From CAYUPI01 sp964446585 (GTDB lineage: Bacteria; Verrucomicrobiota; Verrucomicrobiia; Limisphaerales; UBA8199), in NCBI GenBank assembly GCA_964446585.1, contig CAYUPI010000006.1:62001-126000 (forward strand): 64,000 nt of DNA, in the 5' to 3' direction. The notes under the pieces were generated by a model. It searched no databases, was not told the origin of the DNA, and worked only from the letters and a program-made list of their open reading frames with translations. This document shows positions 55,840-64,000 of this stretch, piece after piece (position 1 is the stretch's first letter; each line of letters opens with the position of its first letter). Position numbers and translations under genes: made by a program.

Positions 55840-58668
55840 GTGCGAAAAAATGAAACTGATGAATTTTACAAGCGCAACCGGAGCCTAATTCTTGGATTGG
55901 TCTTCCTTGCCCTCCTCCTTTTCGTTGCGTCCAACGCTCCGGCCGCCGATGCCACCGAAAAAACCCGAAAGCTGATGGCGGTGTTGCAGTCCGATAGTCC
56001 GTTGTATGAAAAGGCCCGTGCCTGCCAGCAACTCGGCGAGGTCGGAACGTCCGAAGCCGTGCCTGCCTTGGGGGTTCTGCTTGCAGACCCGCACCTCAGC
56101 GCCTATGCGCGCTCCGGGCTGGAGGGTATCTCCGACCCAAGCGCCACCGCCGCGCTCCGCGAAGCGGCACAGAAGCTCAATGGACCTCCTCTGGCGGGCG
56201 TCGTCAATTCGCTCGGTGTGTTGCGCGATCCCCAGGCCGTTCCGCTGCTCAGGCAATTGGCCACCGACCCTGCCTCCGGGGTGGTGACCGAGGCGCTGCT
56301 GGCGCTGGGAAACATTTCTACAGCGGAATCGATCCGAGTCCTGGAGCAGGCGCTCGCGAGCGGACCGGACGTGTCCTGCAATGAAGCGGCCCCGGCCTGC
56401 CTGCTGGCGGCGGACAGGCTGCGGCTCCGTGGCGACTTGGGTCAGGCAGTTGTTCTCTATGACTTGATTTGCAAGGCCAAAGTTCCCATATCCTGTCGCG
56501 TGGGGGCCACTCGCGGCGCCATTCTCGCCCGGAAGGACGAAGGTGTGCCATTCCTGGTTGAGCAACTGAGATCCGAGGAACCCGCGATCCGCAATGCCGC
56601 GCTGCTGACTGTGCGCGAAATTCCCGACGACACTCTCGCAACAGCTTTGAACGCGGAGCTACCGCGCACGGCGCCTGAGCGGCAAGGGCCATTGCTTCTG
56701 GCGATCGGTGATTGTCACAACGCGCAGTCAATCTCGGCCGTCCTGACCCTGGCTGATGGGTCCAATCCCGAGCTTCGCAAAACCGCCGTCGCGGTTTTGA
56801 GCAAGCTCGGACCCAACGCCGCCCCGTCACTGCTCGGTGCGCTGAAGCAAACGAGGAGTCCCGAGGAGAAGGCGATTGTGCGAGATGGTCTGCGTGCGAT
56901 GCCGGGCACTGCGGTTGATGATCTTTTGTTACAGGCCCTGACCGCGGCAACGGGGCCCGATCTTCGCATCGAGCTGATTCGGCTTCTGGACAGCCGCGGA
57001 GTGGTGAAAGCAACCGGAGCGATTGTGAAGCTGGGGTCCTCGCCGGACGAAGGGGTCAGCGTCGCAGCGCTCTCCGCGCTGAAATCGCTCGCCAGTTCCC
57101 AGGAACTGCCCGCGCTGAAGGCTCTGGTCAAGTCGAGCCAGGATAACGTCGTCAGGGCCGCGGCTGAGAACGCGCTTGCCGGCGTTTGCAGCCGAGGCGG
57201 CGCGGGACCATCTGATGGGGTACTGAGCGAGCTGAGGCGCGCCAAGAAGTCTAGCGAACGCAACTGCTGGATTCGAGTGCTGGCCCAAGTGGGCTACGCT
57301 CCCGCCTTGCCCGTCATTGAGTCGGCGGCGAAAGACAAAGACCCTGTGGTGGCTGAGAACGCGCTCGAGCAACTGGGTCGATGGCCCGACCCGTCGCCCA
57401 TGGAAACCCTCCTGAACGCGATGGACTCGGGCGCGAGTTCAGCCCTGCGCCAGCGCGCCCTGGACTCGGTGCTCGATTTGGCGGCGATAGCAGCCGACGA
57501 ATCGCAACGGCCGGACGCGATGATCGCCGGCTGGCTCCAGCGCGCCAACGCTTCCGCATCGACTGTGCACGAGAAAAGGCGAATCCTCGGCATCCTGGGA
57601 CGGTTGAAAGTGATCGAGAGTTTCCGTTTGATTGCGCCTTACCTGGATAATCCCGACCTGCGAACCGAAGCTGCCGCAGGGATAATTCAAATTGCTTCGG
57701 CCCTGGCGGAGGACGAGCACGCTGGCGAGGTGAAGGCCGCAATAGAGAAAATCGCCGTGGAAGCGGGAAACGCGGACCTCCGTGAGCGGGCCAGTCTGGC
57801 GGCACAGAAGATCCCAGTTCGGGTTCCCGCGACTGTTGCGCCTGCGACGGCAGTCACCCTCAAAGTAGCGGCCGTGCAGTTCCAATCGAGTTTCGACGTA
57901 GCCGATAACAGGTCCCGCATGATAAAAGCGCTCGAGTCGCTTTCCGAAGCCGGTGTGAACGTCGCGGCCTTCCCCGAGTGCGCGCTGACAGGTTACAACA
58001 AAGACACGATGGCTGCTTCCGGCGACGAGGTCGCCCTGGCCGAGGAGCAGATTCGCGCCGTGTGCGGCCAGCGCAAAATCGCGGCGGTTTTCGGAAGCAT
58101 CTACCGCGTCAATGGGCGCACCTACGATACCGCGGTGGTCATCAACTCGCGCGGCGAGTTGGTCGAACGCTACGGCAAGTTGCAACTCGCGGGTGAGAAA
58201 TGGGCTACACCTGGCAATCACATTGCCTTTTTTGAGTTGGAGGGAGTGTCCTCGACCGTCATCGTTTGCCACGACGAACGCTATCCTGAATTCGTGCGTC
58301 TGCCGGCGATGATGGGCGCGCGCGTAATCTATTATGTGAGCTCGGAAAGCGGTATGGAGCAGGAATCGAAACTAGCCGGTTACCGGGCGCAAATGATGGC
58401 GCGCGCGGTAGAGAACGGGATGTTCGTCGTCGCCGCCAACACGCCCGCAAACGCTGCTGACAAATCAGGCTCTCATGGGCAAAGCCGGATTATCAAAAGC
58501 GACGGAAACATTCTGCGGGAAGCCTCTTTCTACGAAGAGGTGGTTCTCACAGAAACGCTGACGATTGAACCCAAAAAACTGCAAGCGCCGCTCAAAGGAA
58601 TCATGGCCGACTGGTGGCGTGAAGGGATGGACTTCATGATGAAAAACCGCGGCCGGAAATTGGAGTAG
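55840..58668 (+). CDS. Secreted HEAT-repeat protein fused to a carbon-nitrogen hydrolase domain
   Basis: The 942-residue protein starts at GTG 55840, chosen because it directly precedes a signal peptide (RSLILGLVFLALLLFVASNA then PAADA). Upstream in-frame codons would read the inverted repeat. HEAT repeats cover about 40-660 (SEAVPALGVLLADPHLSAYA; IRNAALLTVREIPDDTLATA; DPVVAENALEQLG). The C-terminal 270 residues are nitrilase-superfamily: LKVAAVQFQSSFDVADNRSR, catalytic Glu in FPECALTGYN, Lys in ERYGKLQLAGEKW, Cys in VIVCHDERYPE. The triad is intact, so amide or nitrile hydrolysis is likely. An exported HEAT-nitrilase is unusual. With Gfo/Idh upstream it mirrors the pair at 43-47 kb. Confidence 0.9.
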   Translation: MRKNETDEFYKRNRSLILGLVFLALLLFVASNAPAADATEKTRKLMAVLQSDSPLYEKARACQQLGEVGTSEAVPALGVLLADPHLSAYARSGLEGISDPSATAALREAAQKLNGPPLAGVVNSLGVLRDPQAVPLLRQLATDPASGVVTEALLALGNISTAESIRVLEQALASGPDVSCNEAAPACLLAADRLRLRGDLGQAVVLYDLICKAKVPISCRVGATRGAILARKDEGVPFLVEQLRSEEPAIRNAALLTVREIPDDTLATALNAELPRTAPERQGPLLLAIGDCHNAQSISAVLTLADGSNPELRKTAVAVLSKLGPNAAPSLLGALKQTRSPEEKAIVRDGLRAMPGTAVDDLLLQALTAATGPDLRIELIRLLDSRGVVKATGAIVKLGSSPDEGVSVAALSALKSLASSQELPALKALVKSSQDNVVRAAAENALAGVCSRGGAGPSDGVLSELRRAKKSSERNCWIRVLAQVGYAPALPVIESAAKDKDPVVAENALEQLGRWPDPSPMETLLNAMDSGASSALRQRALDSVLDLAAIAADESQRPDAMIAGWLQRANASASTVHEKRRILGILGRLKVIESFRLIAPYLDNPDLRTEAAAGIIQIASALAEDEHAGEVKAAIEKIAVEAGNADLRERASLAAQKIPVRVPATVAPATAVTLKVAAVQFQSSFDVADNRSRMIKALESLSEAGVNVAAFPECALTGYNKDTMAASGDEVALAEEQIRAVCGQRKIAAVFGSIYRVNGRTYDTAVVINSRGELVERYGKLQLAGEKWATPGNHIAFFELEGVSSTVIVCHDERYPEFVRLPAMMGARVIYYVSSESGMEQESKLAGYRAQMMARAVENGMFVVAANTPANAADKSGSHGQSRIIKSDGNILREASFYEEVVLTETLTIEPKKLQAPLKGIMADWWREGMDFMMKNRGRKLE

Positions 58669-58710
58669 GGCTGGCGTGTAAAAGTCGAAAGCTCGGGAGT
58701 TTTGACTCCG

Positions 58711-60564
58711 CTAATTTCGGGACCACTTCAAATTCCCACCAGCGAAAGCGCTGGGTGCCGCTGGAACCCTCTGTAGAACGTTGGTTTCGTCCGAAATGAA
58801 GCGAGTCACCCTTAAAACGGGAGCAGCGCCGGACTTCATTGCGGCCCGGGCGTAAAGTGGGCAGTGGACGCCGGGCGGATCGATGGCAACCACCGTGTGC
58901 CCACGCACTGCGCAGGTGTAGGATTTGCCCACGACCTGCTCAACCACTGTGGTTGTGGGGTTTGGGAACAGCAGCTTAACACGGGCGCCCGCCGCTACCG
59001 GGCCGACTTCCGCGAAGCGCCCCGAAAAAGTCAGCCGACGAGACGAATTATTCACTGTGCACCGGACAGAATTGGTCGGCACGTAATCGGGCGTCCGCAC
59101 CCGAAGAAAGTCGCAGTCCCGTTTGATGCGGATCTCCACGTGGCCCTCGTAAGGCAGATAACTGTAGAGATCGGCTTTCCGTGCGGCACGATTGAGTAGG
59201 AGGTTGACGACAAGGCCTTCGCCAGATTCATCCAGAACGCTGTCCCACGCGCAAAAGATGCTGCGGGTGGCGTTGCCGGTGCAGCAATGCTGGATGCCGC
59301 GCCCGGTGGGATGCCAATCGTTGACGCCCGGCCAACCGGCGAACGCGCCCACACTGCGCTCGGTGGTTCGGTCGCTCGACTCATTAGGCTGCACCCGCTG
59401 ATGAGGCCGCGTCATCGCCCAGGCTTCGAGTTGTGCGGCTTTCTCCGAGGAAAGCTGGCATTCCACAAAGTGATTGCGAAGCCAGCGGTCAGCGTCATCC
59501 CACCGGTCGTCCACACCGGACTCAGACAACATCAGGGCCAGGTCAAGCATGTCCGAGATCGCGCAGCCTTCGCTATTCGAACTCTGATTTACGAACTCCG
59601 GGAAAAACCCAAGCGCCGGGGCTGAACCTGCCTGGGGGCTCATGGCCCAGTTATACGACCGCTTTACAAATTGGACCAACTCGGAGTCTTTTGTGAGCAA
59701 ACCGCATTGCAGGAACGTTTTGAGATAGAGAGCATGCATGTGGAAATGCACGCGTGTATCGGTCGGCTTGTCGTGGTAGCCGAGAAACTTGCCGCTGGCC
59801 CATTCGAAATAGTCGCAATGATGAACTACATAATTGATGTGTTTGCGCGTTGTCTCGAGGGCGGCGGGCCAATCGAAGCAGCGGCTGGCCATCAGCAGGA
59901 GTTCATCTTTCCACGGGTTCTGGCTCCAAAGCCCGGCGCTAAACGGCGTGCCCTCGTTTCGCCAGTAGCCGTAATTGGTCCCCGGCGGGCAGTAGAGTGT
60001 GTCGATCCAGCCCTGGAGCGTTTGCTGCACGAGGTCCTTCCACATTGGGTTGTGGTCCCGCAAGTGCCGTAACATGAAACCCTCCAATACCCGCGCCGAA
60101 GCGCCGTTCCGGCACAAGATCCGACCTTTCGGATCACTGAGATAAGCGTGTTCGAGGATGCGGCGTTCGAGGTCGAGATTCAGTTCACTCCCCGAAACCA
60201 GGCGGTTGAGCACTTGTGGTCCGATAAACTTGCCCAGGCAATCGTCGCTGCCCGCTTCGTGCCGCAGCACCGGCGGGTTCTGGTTCCAGCTCACGACGAA
60301 ATAGAGCGAGTAATCCTGAGCCGGATCCACCGGCCGGGTCAGCGCGTTAAGCGAAAGTCGGGCCATCTCGGCCAGGTCGAGCGTCGCTGGCACGTTGTCG
60401 GTGTAACTCTGGCCAGTGTACGCTCGGATATCATTTGTCAGGGGAGGTGTCAGCGGAGCTGTGCCGGCGAGAACCAGACGATCAGCGCCCGTCAAGCACG
60501 CCAGAAGCCAGAGAACAAGAATTAAAGGCAGCCACCTGCCAGCGGTGCAGGAACCAGAACTCAT
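58711..60564 (-). CDS. Exported GH127-like (beta-L-arabinofuranosidase-type) protein
   Basis: This 617-residue protein has a signal peptide (RWLPLILVLWLLACLTGADR). Two-thirds is helical, consistent with an (alpha/alpha)6 barrel, for example WKDLVQQTLQGWIDTLYCPP and HFHMHALYLKTFLQCGLLTK. The later segment GIQHCCTGNATRSIFCAWDS then VLDESGEGLVVNLLLNRAAR and VEIRIKRDCDFLRVRTPDYV resembles the C-terminal half of GH127 proteins, in which a Cys-rich metal site is catalytic. The match is by motif and not by search. ATG 60564 is preceded by CAGG. It follows the aldolase gene on the same strand by 76 bases. Confidence 0.6.
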   Translation of the reverse strand: MSSGSCTAGRWLPLILVLWLLACLTGADRLVLAGTAPLTPPLTNDIRAYTGQSYTDNVPATLDLAEMARLSLNALTRPVDPAQDYSLYFVVSWNQNPPVLRHEAGSDDCLGKFIGPQVLNRLVSGSELNLDLERRILEHAYLSDPKGRILCRNGASARVLEGFMLRHLRDHNPMWKDLVQQTLQGWIDTLYCPPGTNYGYWRNEGTPFSAGLWSQNPWKDELLLMASRCFDWPAALETTRKHINYVVHHCDYFEWASGKFLGYHDKPTDTRVHFHMHALYLKTFLQCGLLTKDSELVQFVKRSYNWAMSPQAGSAPALGFFPEFVNQSSNSEGCAISDMLDLALMLSESGVDDRWDDADRWLRNHFVECQLSSEKAAQLEAWAMTRPHQRVQPNESSDRTTERSVGAFAGWPGVNDWHPTGRGIQHCCTGNATRSIFCAWDSVLDESGEGLVVNLLLNRAARKADLYSYLPYEGHVEIRIKRDCDFLRVRTPDYVPTNSVRCTVNNSSRRLTFSGRFAEVGPVAAGARVKLLFPNPTTTVVEQVVGKSYTCAVRGHTVVAIDPPGVHCPLYARAAMKSGAAPVLRVTRFISDETNVLQRVPAAPSAFAGGNLKWSRN

Positions 60565-60640
60565 GGCCTGACTCTAAGTCCACAGACCGGAGCGCAAAAG
60601 TCCAAAGCTCTGAGCCTTGCATTCCATCAGTCCCAATCCC

Positions 60641-61309
60641 TTAGCCAAGCCGATTCTTCTCGTTCTGCACGGAATACTTGCGCAGGTAGAATTGGTGCAT
60701 CAGGTAGGCATCGAAGCGGCTGATGCTCTTGGCGCCGCCGAGAAACTCGGCCTCAATGAAGGCCTTGCAGGCTTTCTCGAGGATCTGGCACACGACGAAC
60801 GCCTCGTCGAGATCACGCCCAAGGCAAACGGCGCCGTGGTTGGCCATCAACGCGGCCATGCGCCCGCGCAATGCTTTGACCGTCGTTCGCACAATCTTGC
60901 GCGTGCTTGGCAAAGCATAATCGGCGACGCGAACGCTCGGCCCGATAATCTGCGTCATGTCGTCCAGGATCGGCGGCACTTCGCGCCGGGCCGCCGCCAC
61001 GGTGGACGCATTCATTTGATGCGTGTGGATGACGGCATGGATCTCTGAGCGTGTGCGGTAAATCTCGGCGTGCAGCTTGCCCTCGGAGGAAGGCAGCAGT
61101 GGACCCTCGTGCTCGTAGGTTTGGAAGTTGACCTGGACGATGTCCTCCGGCGTGATGTCCTCGTACGCGCGCCCGCTGGGTGTAATCAACATATGTTCCG
61201 GACCGGCGCGGACACTGACGTTGCCCCAGGTGCGCGCCACCAGGCCCTCGGCCAACAGGCGCCGGCCAGCGCTGACTACCGCCTGTCGCATTGCCGTCAG
61301 ATCGTTCAT
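60641..61309 (-). CDS. Class II aldolase/adducin-family protein
   Basis: This 222-residue zinc-dependent aldolase or epimerase belongs to the AraD/FucA family. The opening GRRLLAEGLVARTWGNVSVR is typical, LITPSGRAYEDITPEDIVQV follows, and zinc ligands are in IHAVIHTHQMNAS and in LMANHGAVCLG. A glutamate in SSEGKLHAEIY is the usual catalytic acid. Which phosphorylated sugar it acts on cannot be told. Its ATG overlaps the stop of the FGGY kinase by four bases (ATGA), so the genes are translationally coupled. Confidence 0.92.
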   Translation of the reverse strand: MNDLTAMRQAVVSAGRRLLAEGLVARTWGNVSVRAGPEHMLITPSGRAYEDITPEDIVQVNFQTYEHEGPLLPSSEGKLHAEIYRTRSEIHAVIHTHQMNASTVAAARREVPPILDDMTQIIGPSVRVADYALPSTRKIVRTTVKALRGRMAALMANHGAVCLGRDLDEAFVVCQILEKACKAFIEAEFLGGAKSISRFDAYLMHQFYLRKYSVQNEKNRLG

Positions 61310-62841
61310 CGGAGGTTCAAGAAGCGCTGCTGGTTGGCGAGCCGATAGGCCTGCTCCAGCCCGCGATAGACTCCGCGGTAGGCGGTGAACCGTTCGTCAA
61401 ACATTCGCTTGAGCTCAGGATTGGGTTGGAAAGTCCGGCGCACACGGATCCATTCGCTCAGAGCGTTGAATCCTGCAAGCCGGCCCCTGCCGACGAGCGC
61501 GCAGGCCGCCGCGCCGAAGGTCCCGGAGAATGCCGGCCGTTCCACTGCTGCAATGGCGCGTCCGGTGATGTCGGCGATGCCTTGCAGCCAGGGATCATTG
61601 ACCGCGCCGCCGCCTGTGGCGCGCAGAATCGCCGGCTGGAACCCAAAGTCAGAGCCGAACTGATCCAAAATCCAACGGAGGTTGAACCCGATCCCCTCCA
61701 GTAGCGCGCGCAGGAAATGGGCCCGGCTATGTTCGAAGCCGACGTTAAACACCGTTCCGCGCGCTGTTGTGGTGGTCATCGGACAGCGCTCTCCCATCAG
61801 CCAGGGCGTGAACACCAGGTGGTCCGAGCCCGGCGGCACTCGGGCGATTTCCTCGTTGATGAGCCGCTGGGGATCCGCATTCGCGGGAATTGCGCGCTCG
61901 GCGGGATAGAAGCGGTCGAGGAACCAGTTTAAATGAGCGCCCGCCGATTCGGTGATCCCGACCACCAGATGCATCGCCGGATCAGCACTCTGCAGGCAGA
62001 CCGCCCCGTGACGATGTTTAGACGGCCGCTGCGTGGTGACACCGGCCCAAGCCGAACTGCCGAGGTAGATGTGCGCTGCCCCTTCGCTGGTTGAGCCCGA
62101 GCCGAGCGCCGCGCTCTGTGTGTCGTCGCAGCCCCCGAAGACCTCCACCTTGGTCGAGAGCTCCAGCTCCCGCGCTGCTTGCGGCGTCAGGGTGCCCACG
62201 CGGTCAATCGAGCGGACGAGCGGCGGAAGTTTCCGGAGGTCGAAACCGGCGGCCCGAAACAAGGGCCGGTCCCAATCCTTTCGCCGCAGGTTGAAGCCGT
62301 ACGAAGACGCCCCCGACCACTCGAACACGCGCCGGCCCGTGGCGCGGAACTTCAGGTAGCTATTGACATCAAGCACGTGTTCCATCGCGTCGTACACCGC
62401 CGGCCGATGTTGCCTGAGCCATTTGAGTTTCGGCGTTACATCCTTGCCGCTGAGCTCGATGCCAACGAGCGCCCGGAAAATTCGGCGTCCGCCAAACCAA
62501 CGCATGATGGCTGCCGCCTGCTCCTCCGCACGCCCGTCCACCCAGGCAATGTTGGCATGCAAAACCTGGCCGGAAGCATCGACCGGAATGATGCCCATGG
62601 CCTGCGTCGAAAAGGCCATCCCGATGACTGTATCCCGGTTGATCCCGCCTTCCTGGAGCACGTGCCGTGTATTCGCGACAGTCGCTTTCCAGTAGTCAGC
62701 TGGGTCCTGCTCGAACCAACCTGGCTGTGGTGAGGTCGAGGAATACGTGGTGATCCGCGAGGCCAGAATTTCGCCTCGTGTATTGACCAACGCCGTCTTC
62801 AGGCCACTGGTGCCGACGTCATGAGCGATGACATGTTCCAT
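61306..62841 (-). CDS. FGGY-family carbohydrate kinase (xylulokinase-like)
   Basis: This 511-residue sugar kinase begins with MEHVIAHDVGTSGLKTALVN, the ATP phosphate-1 motif. Substrate-side blocks are GMAFSTQAMGIIPVD, AWVDGRAEEQ and VFGGCDDTQSAALG. The FGGY_C half contains HLVVGITESAGAHLNWF and RATGGGAVNDPWLQGIADIT then GRAIAAVERP. Xylulokinase or a ketose kinase is most likely; the substrate residues are not decisive. It lies six bases downstream of the aminotransferase gene and overlaps the aldolase start. Order is aminotransferase, kinase, aldolase, GH127-like protein. Confidence 0.94.
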   Translation of the reverse strand: MEHVIAHDVGTSGLKTALVNTRGEILASRITTYSSTSPQPGWFEQDPADYWKATVANTRHVLQEGGINRDTVIGMAFSTQAMGIIPVDASGQVLHANIAWVDGRAEEQAAAIMRWFGGRRIFRALVGIELSGKDVTPKLKWLRQHRPAVYDAMEHVLDVNSYLKFRATGRRVFEWSGASSYGFNLRRKDWDRPLFRAAGFDLRKLPPLVRSIDRVGTLTPQAARELELSTKVEVFGGCDDTQSAALGSGSTSEGAAHIYLGSSAWAGVTTQRPSKHRHGAVCLQSADPAMHLVVGITESAGAHLNWFLDRFYPAERAIPANADPQRLINEEIARVPPGSDHLVFTPWLMGERCPMTTTTARGTVFNVGFEHSRAHFLRALLEGIGFNLRWILDQFGSDFGFQPAILRATGGGAVNDPWLQGIADITGRAIAAVERPAFSGTFGAAACALVGRGRLAGFNALSEWIRVRRTFQPNPELKRMFDERFTAYRGVYRGLEQAYRLANQQRFLNLR

Positions 62842-62847
62842 GCCGCG

Positions 62848-64000
<1,153 letters not shown>

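Overview
The window looks like a chromosomal segment of a Verrucomicrobiota bacterium, most likely a soil Limisphaerales/Pedosphaera-type lineage. That placement is inferred from gene content and was not tested by any search. The supporting signs are repeated Tat-exported Gfo/Idh/MocA oxidoreductases, a sigma factor paired with a Ser/Thr kinase, a very long GreA-type factor of the kind seen in chlamydiae, secreted proteins that open with an FTYQGRL module, and many hairpin-forming intergenic repeats built from short text-like units. DNA is GC-rich, genes are dense on both strands, and there is no prophage, plasmid or CRISPR signature.

Layout. 1-5.1 kb: the start of a Tat-exported oxidoreductase (cut by the left edge), a GNAT acetyltransferase, a three-gene sugar cluster (DegT aminotransferase, Gfo/Idh oxidoreductase, NagB-type deaminase) and a small conserved protein. 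5.2-9.4 kb: uvrC, an exported amidohydrolase and an orphan NusG paralogue. 9.4-13.1 kb: a giant S74 fibre-like surface protein and a Spy/LTXXQ-like periplasmic protein ending in a clear terminator. 13.2-16.4 kb: pgk-tpiA-secG and an FmdB-type zinc ribbon. 16.5-22 kb: two Nudix hydrolases, an MFS transporter, an ECF-like sigma protein without region 4, an esterase, a TMEM175-type channel and tRNA-Arg(CCU). 22.2-25.6 kb: an NHL propeller protein overlapping a FIST protein, and a membrane protein. 25.8-36 kb: rsmB, long greA, fabI, an MFS exporter, ada, a WYL regulator, DoxX and a sigma/kinase pair. 38.4-43 kb: a second FTYQGRL fibre, a small exported protein, tRNA-Val(GAC), an outer-membrane barrel and a PAP2 phosphatase. 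43.1-48.6 kb: Gfo/Idh plus HEAT pair and moeA. 48.7-53.2 kb: infC, a HigBA-like toxin-antitoxin pair with a stop codon inside the toxin, a DUF2851 protein and an AzgA-type permease. 53.3-58.7 kb: a decayed Gfo/Idh start, a tandem CCxxC metal-binding protein, and a second Gfo/Idh plus HEAT pair whose HEAT protein is fused to a nitrilase domain. 58.7-64 kb: a probable four-gene sugar operon (HemL-like aminotransferase, FGGY kinase, class II aldolase, GH127-like protein).

Main points for follow-up: (1) palindromic or periodic repeats lie not only between genes but in frame inside uvrC, an MFS gene and perhaps rsmB, resembling Rickettsia palindromic elements; (2) the Gfo/Idh plus secreted HEAT module occurs twice, with a truncated third oxidoreductase start between MFS-like permease and the second copy, and one HEAT partner carries an intact nitrilase Glu-Lys-Cys triad; (3) a HigB-like toxin is interrupted by an in-frame TAG while the reading frame continues into recognisable family sequence; (4) a sigma region 2 domain is joined directly to a membrane segment.
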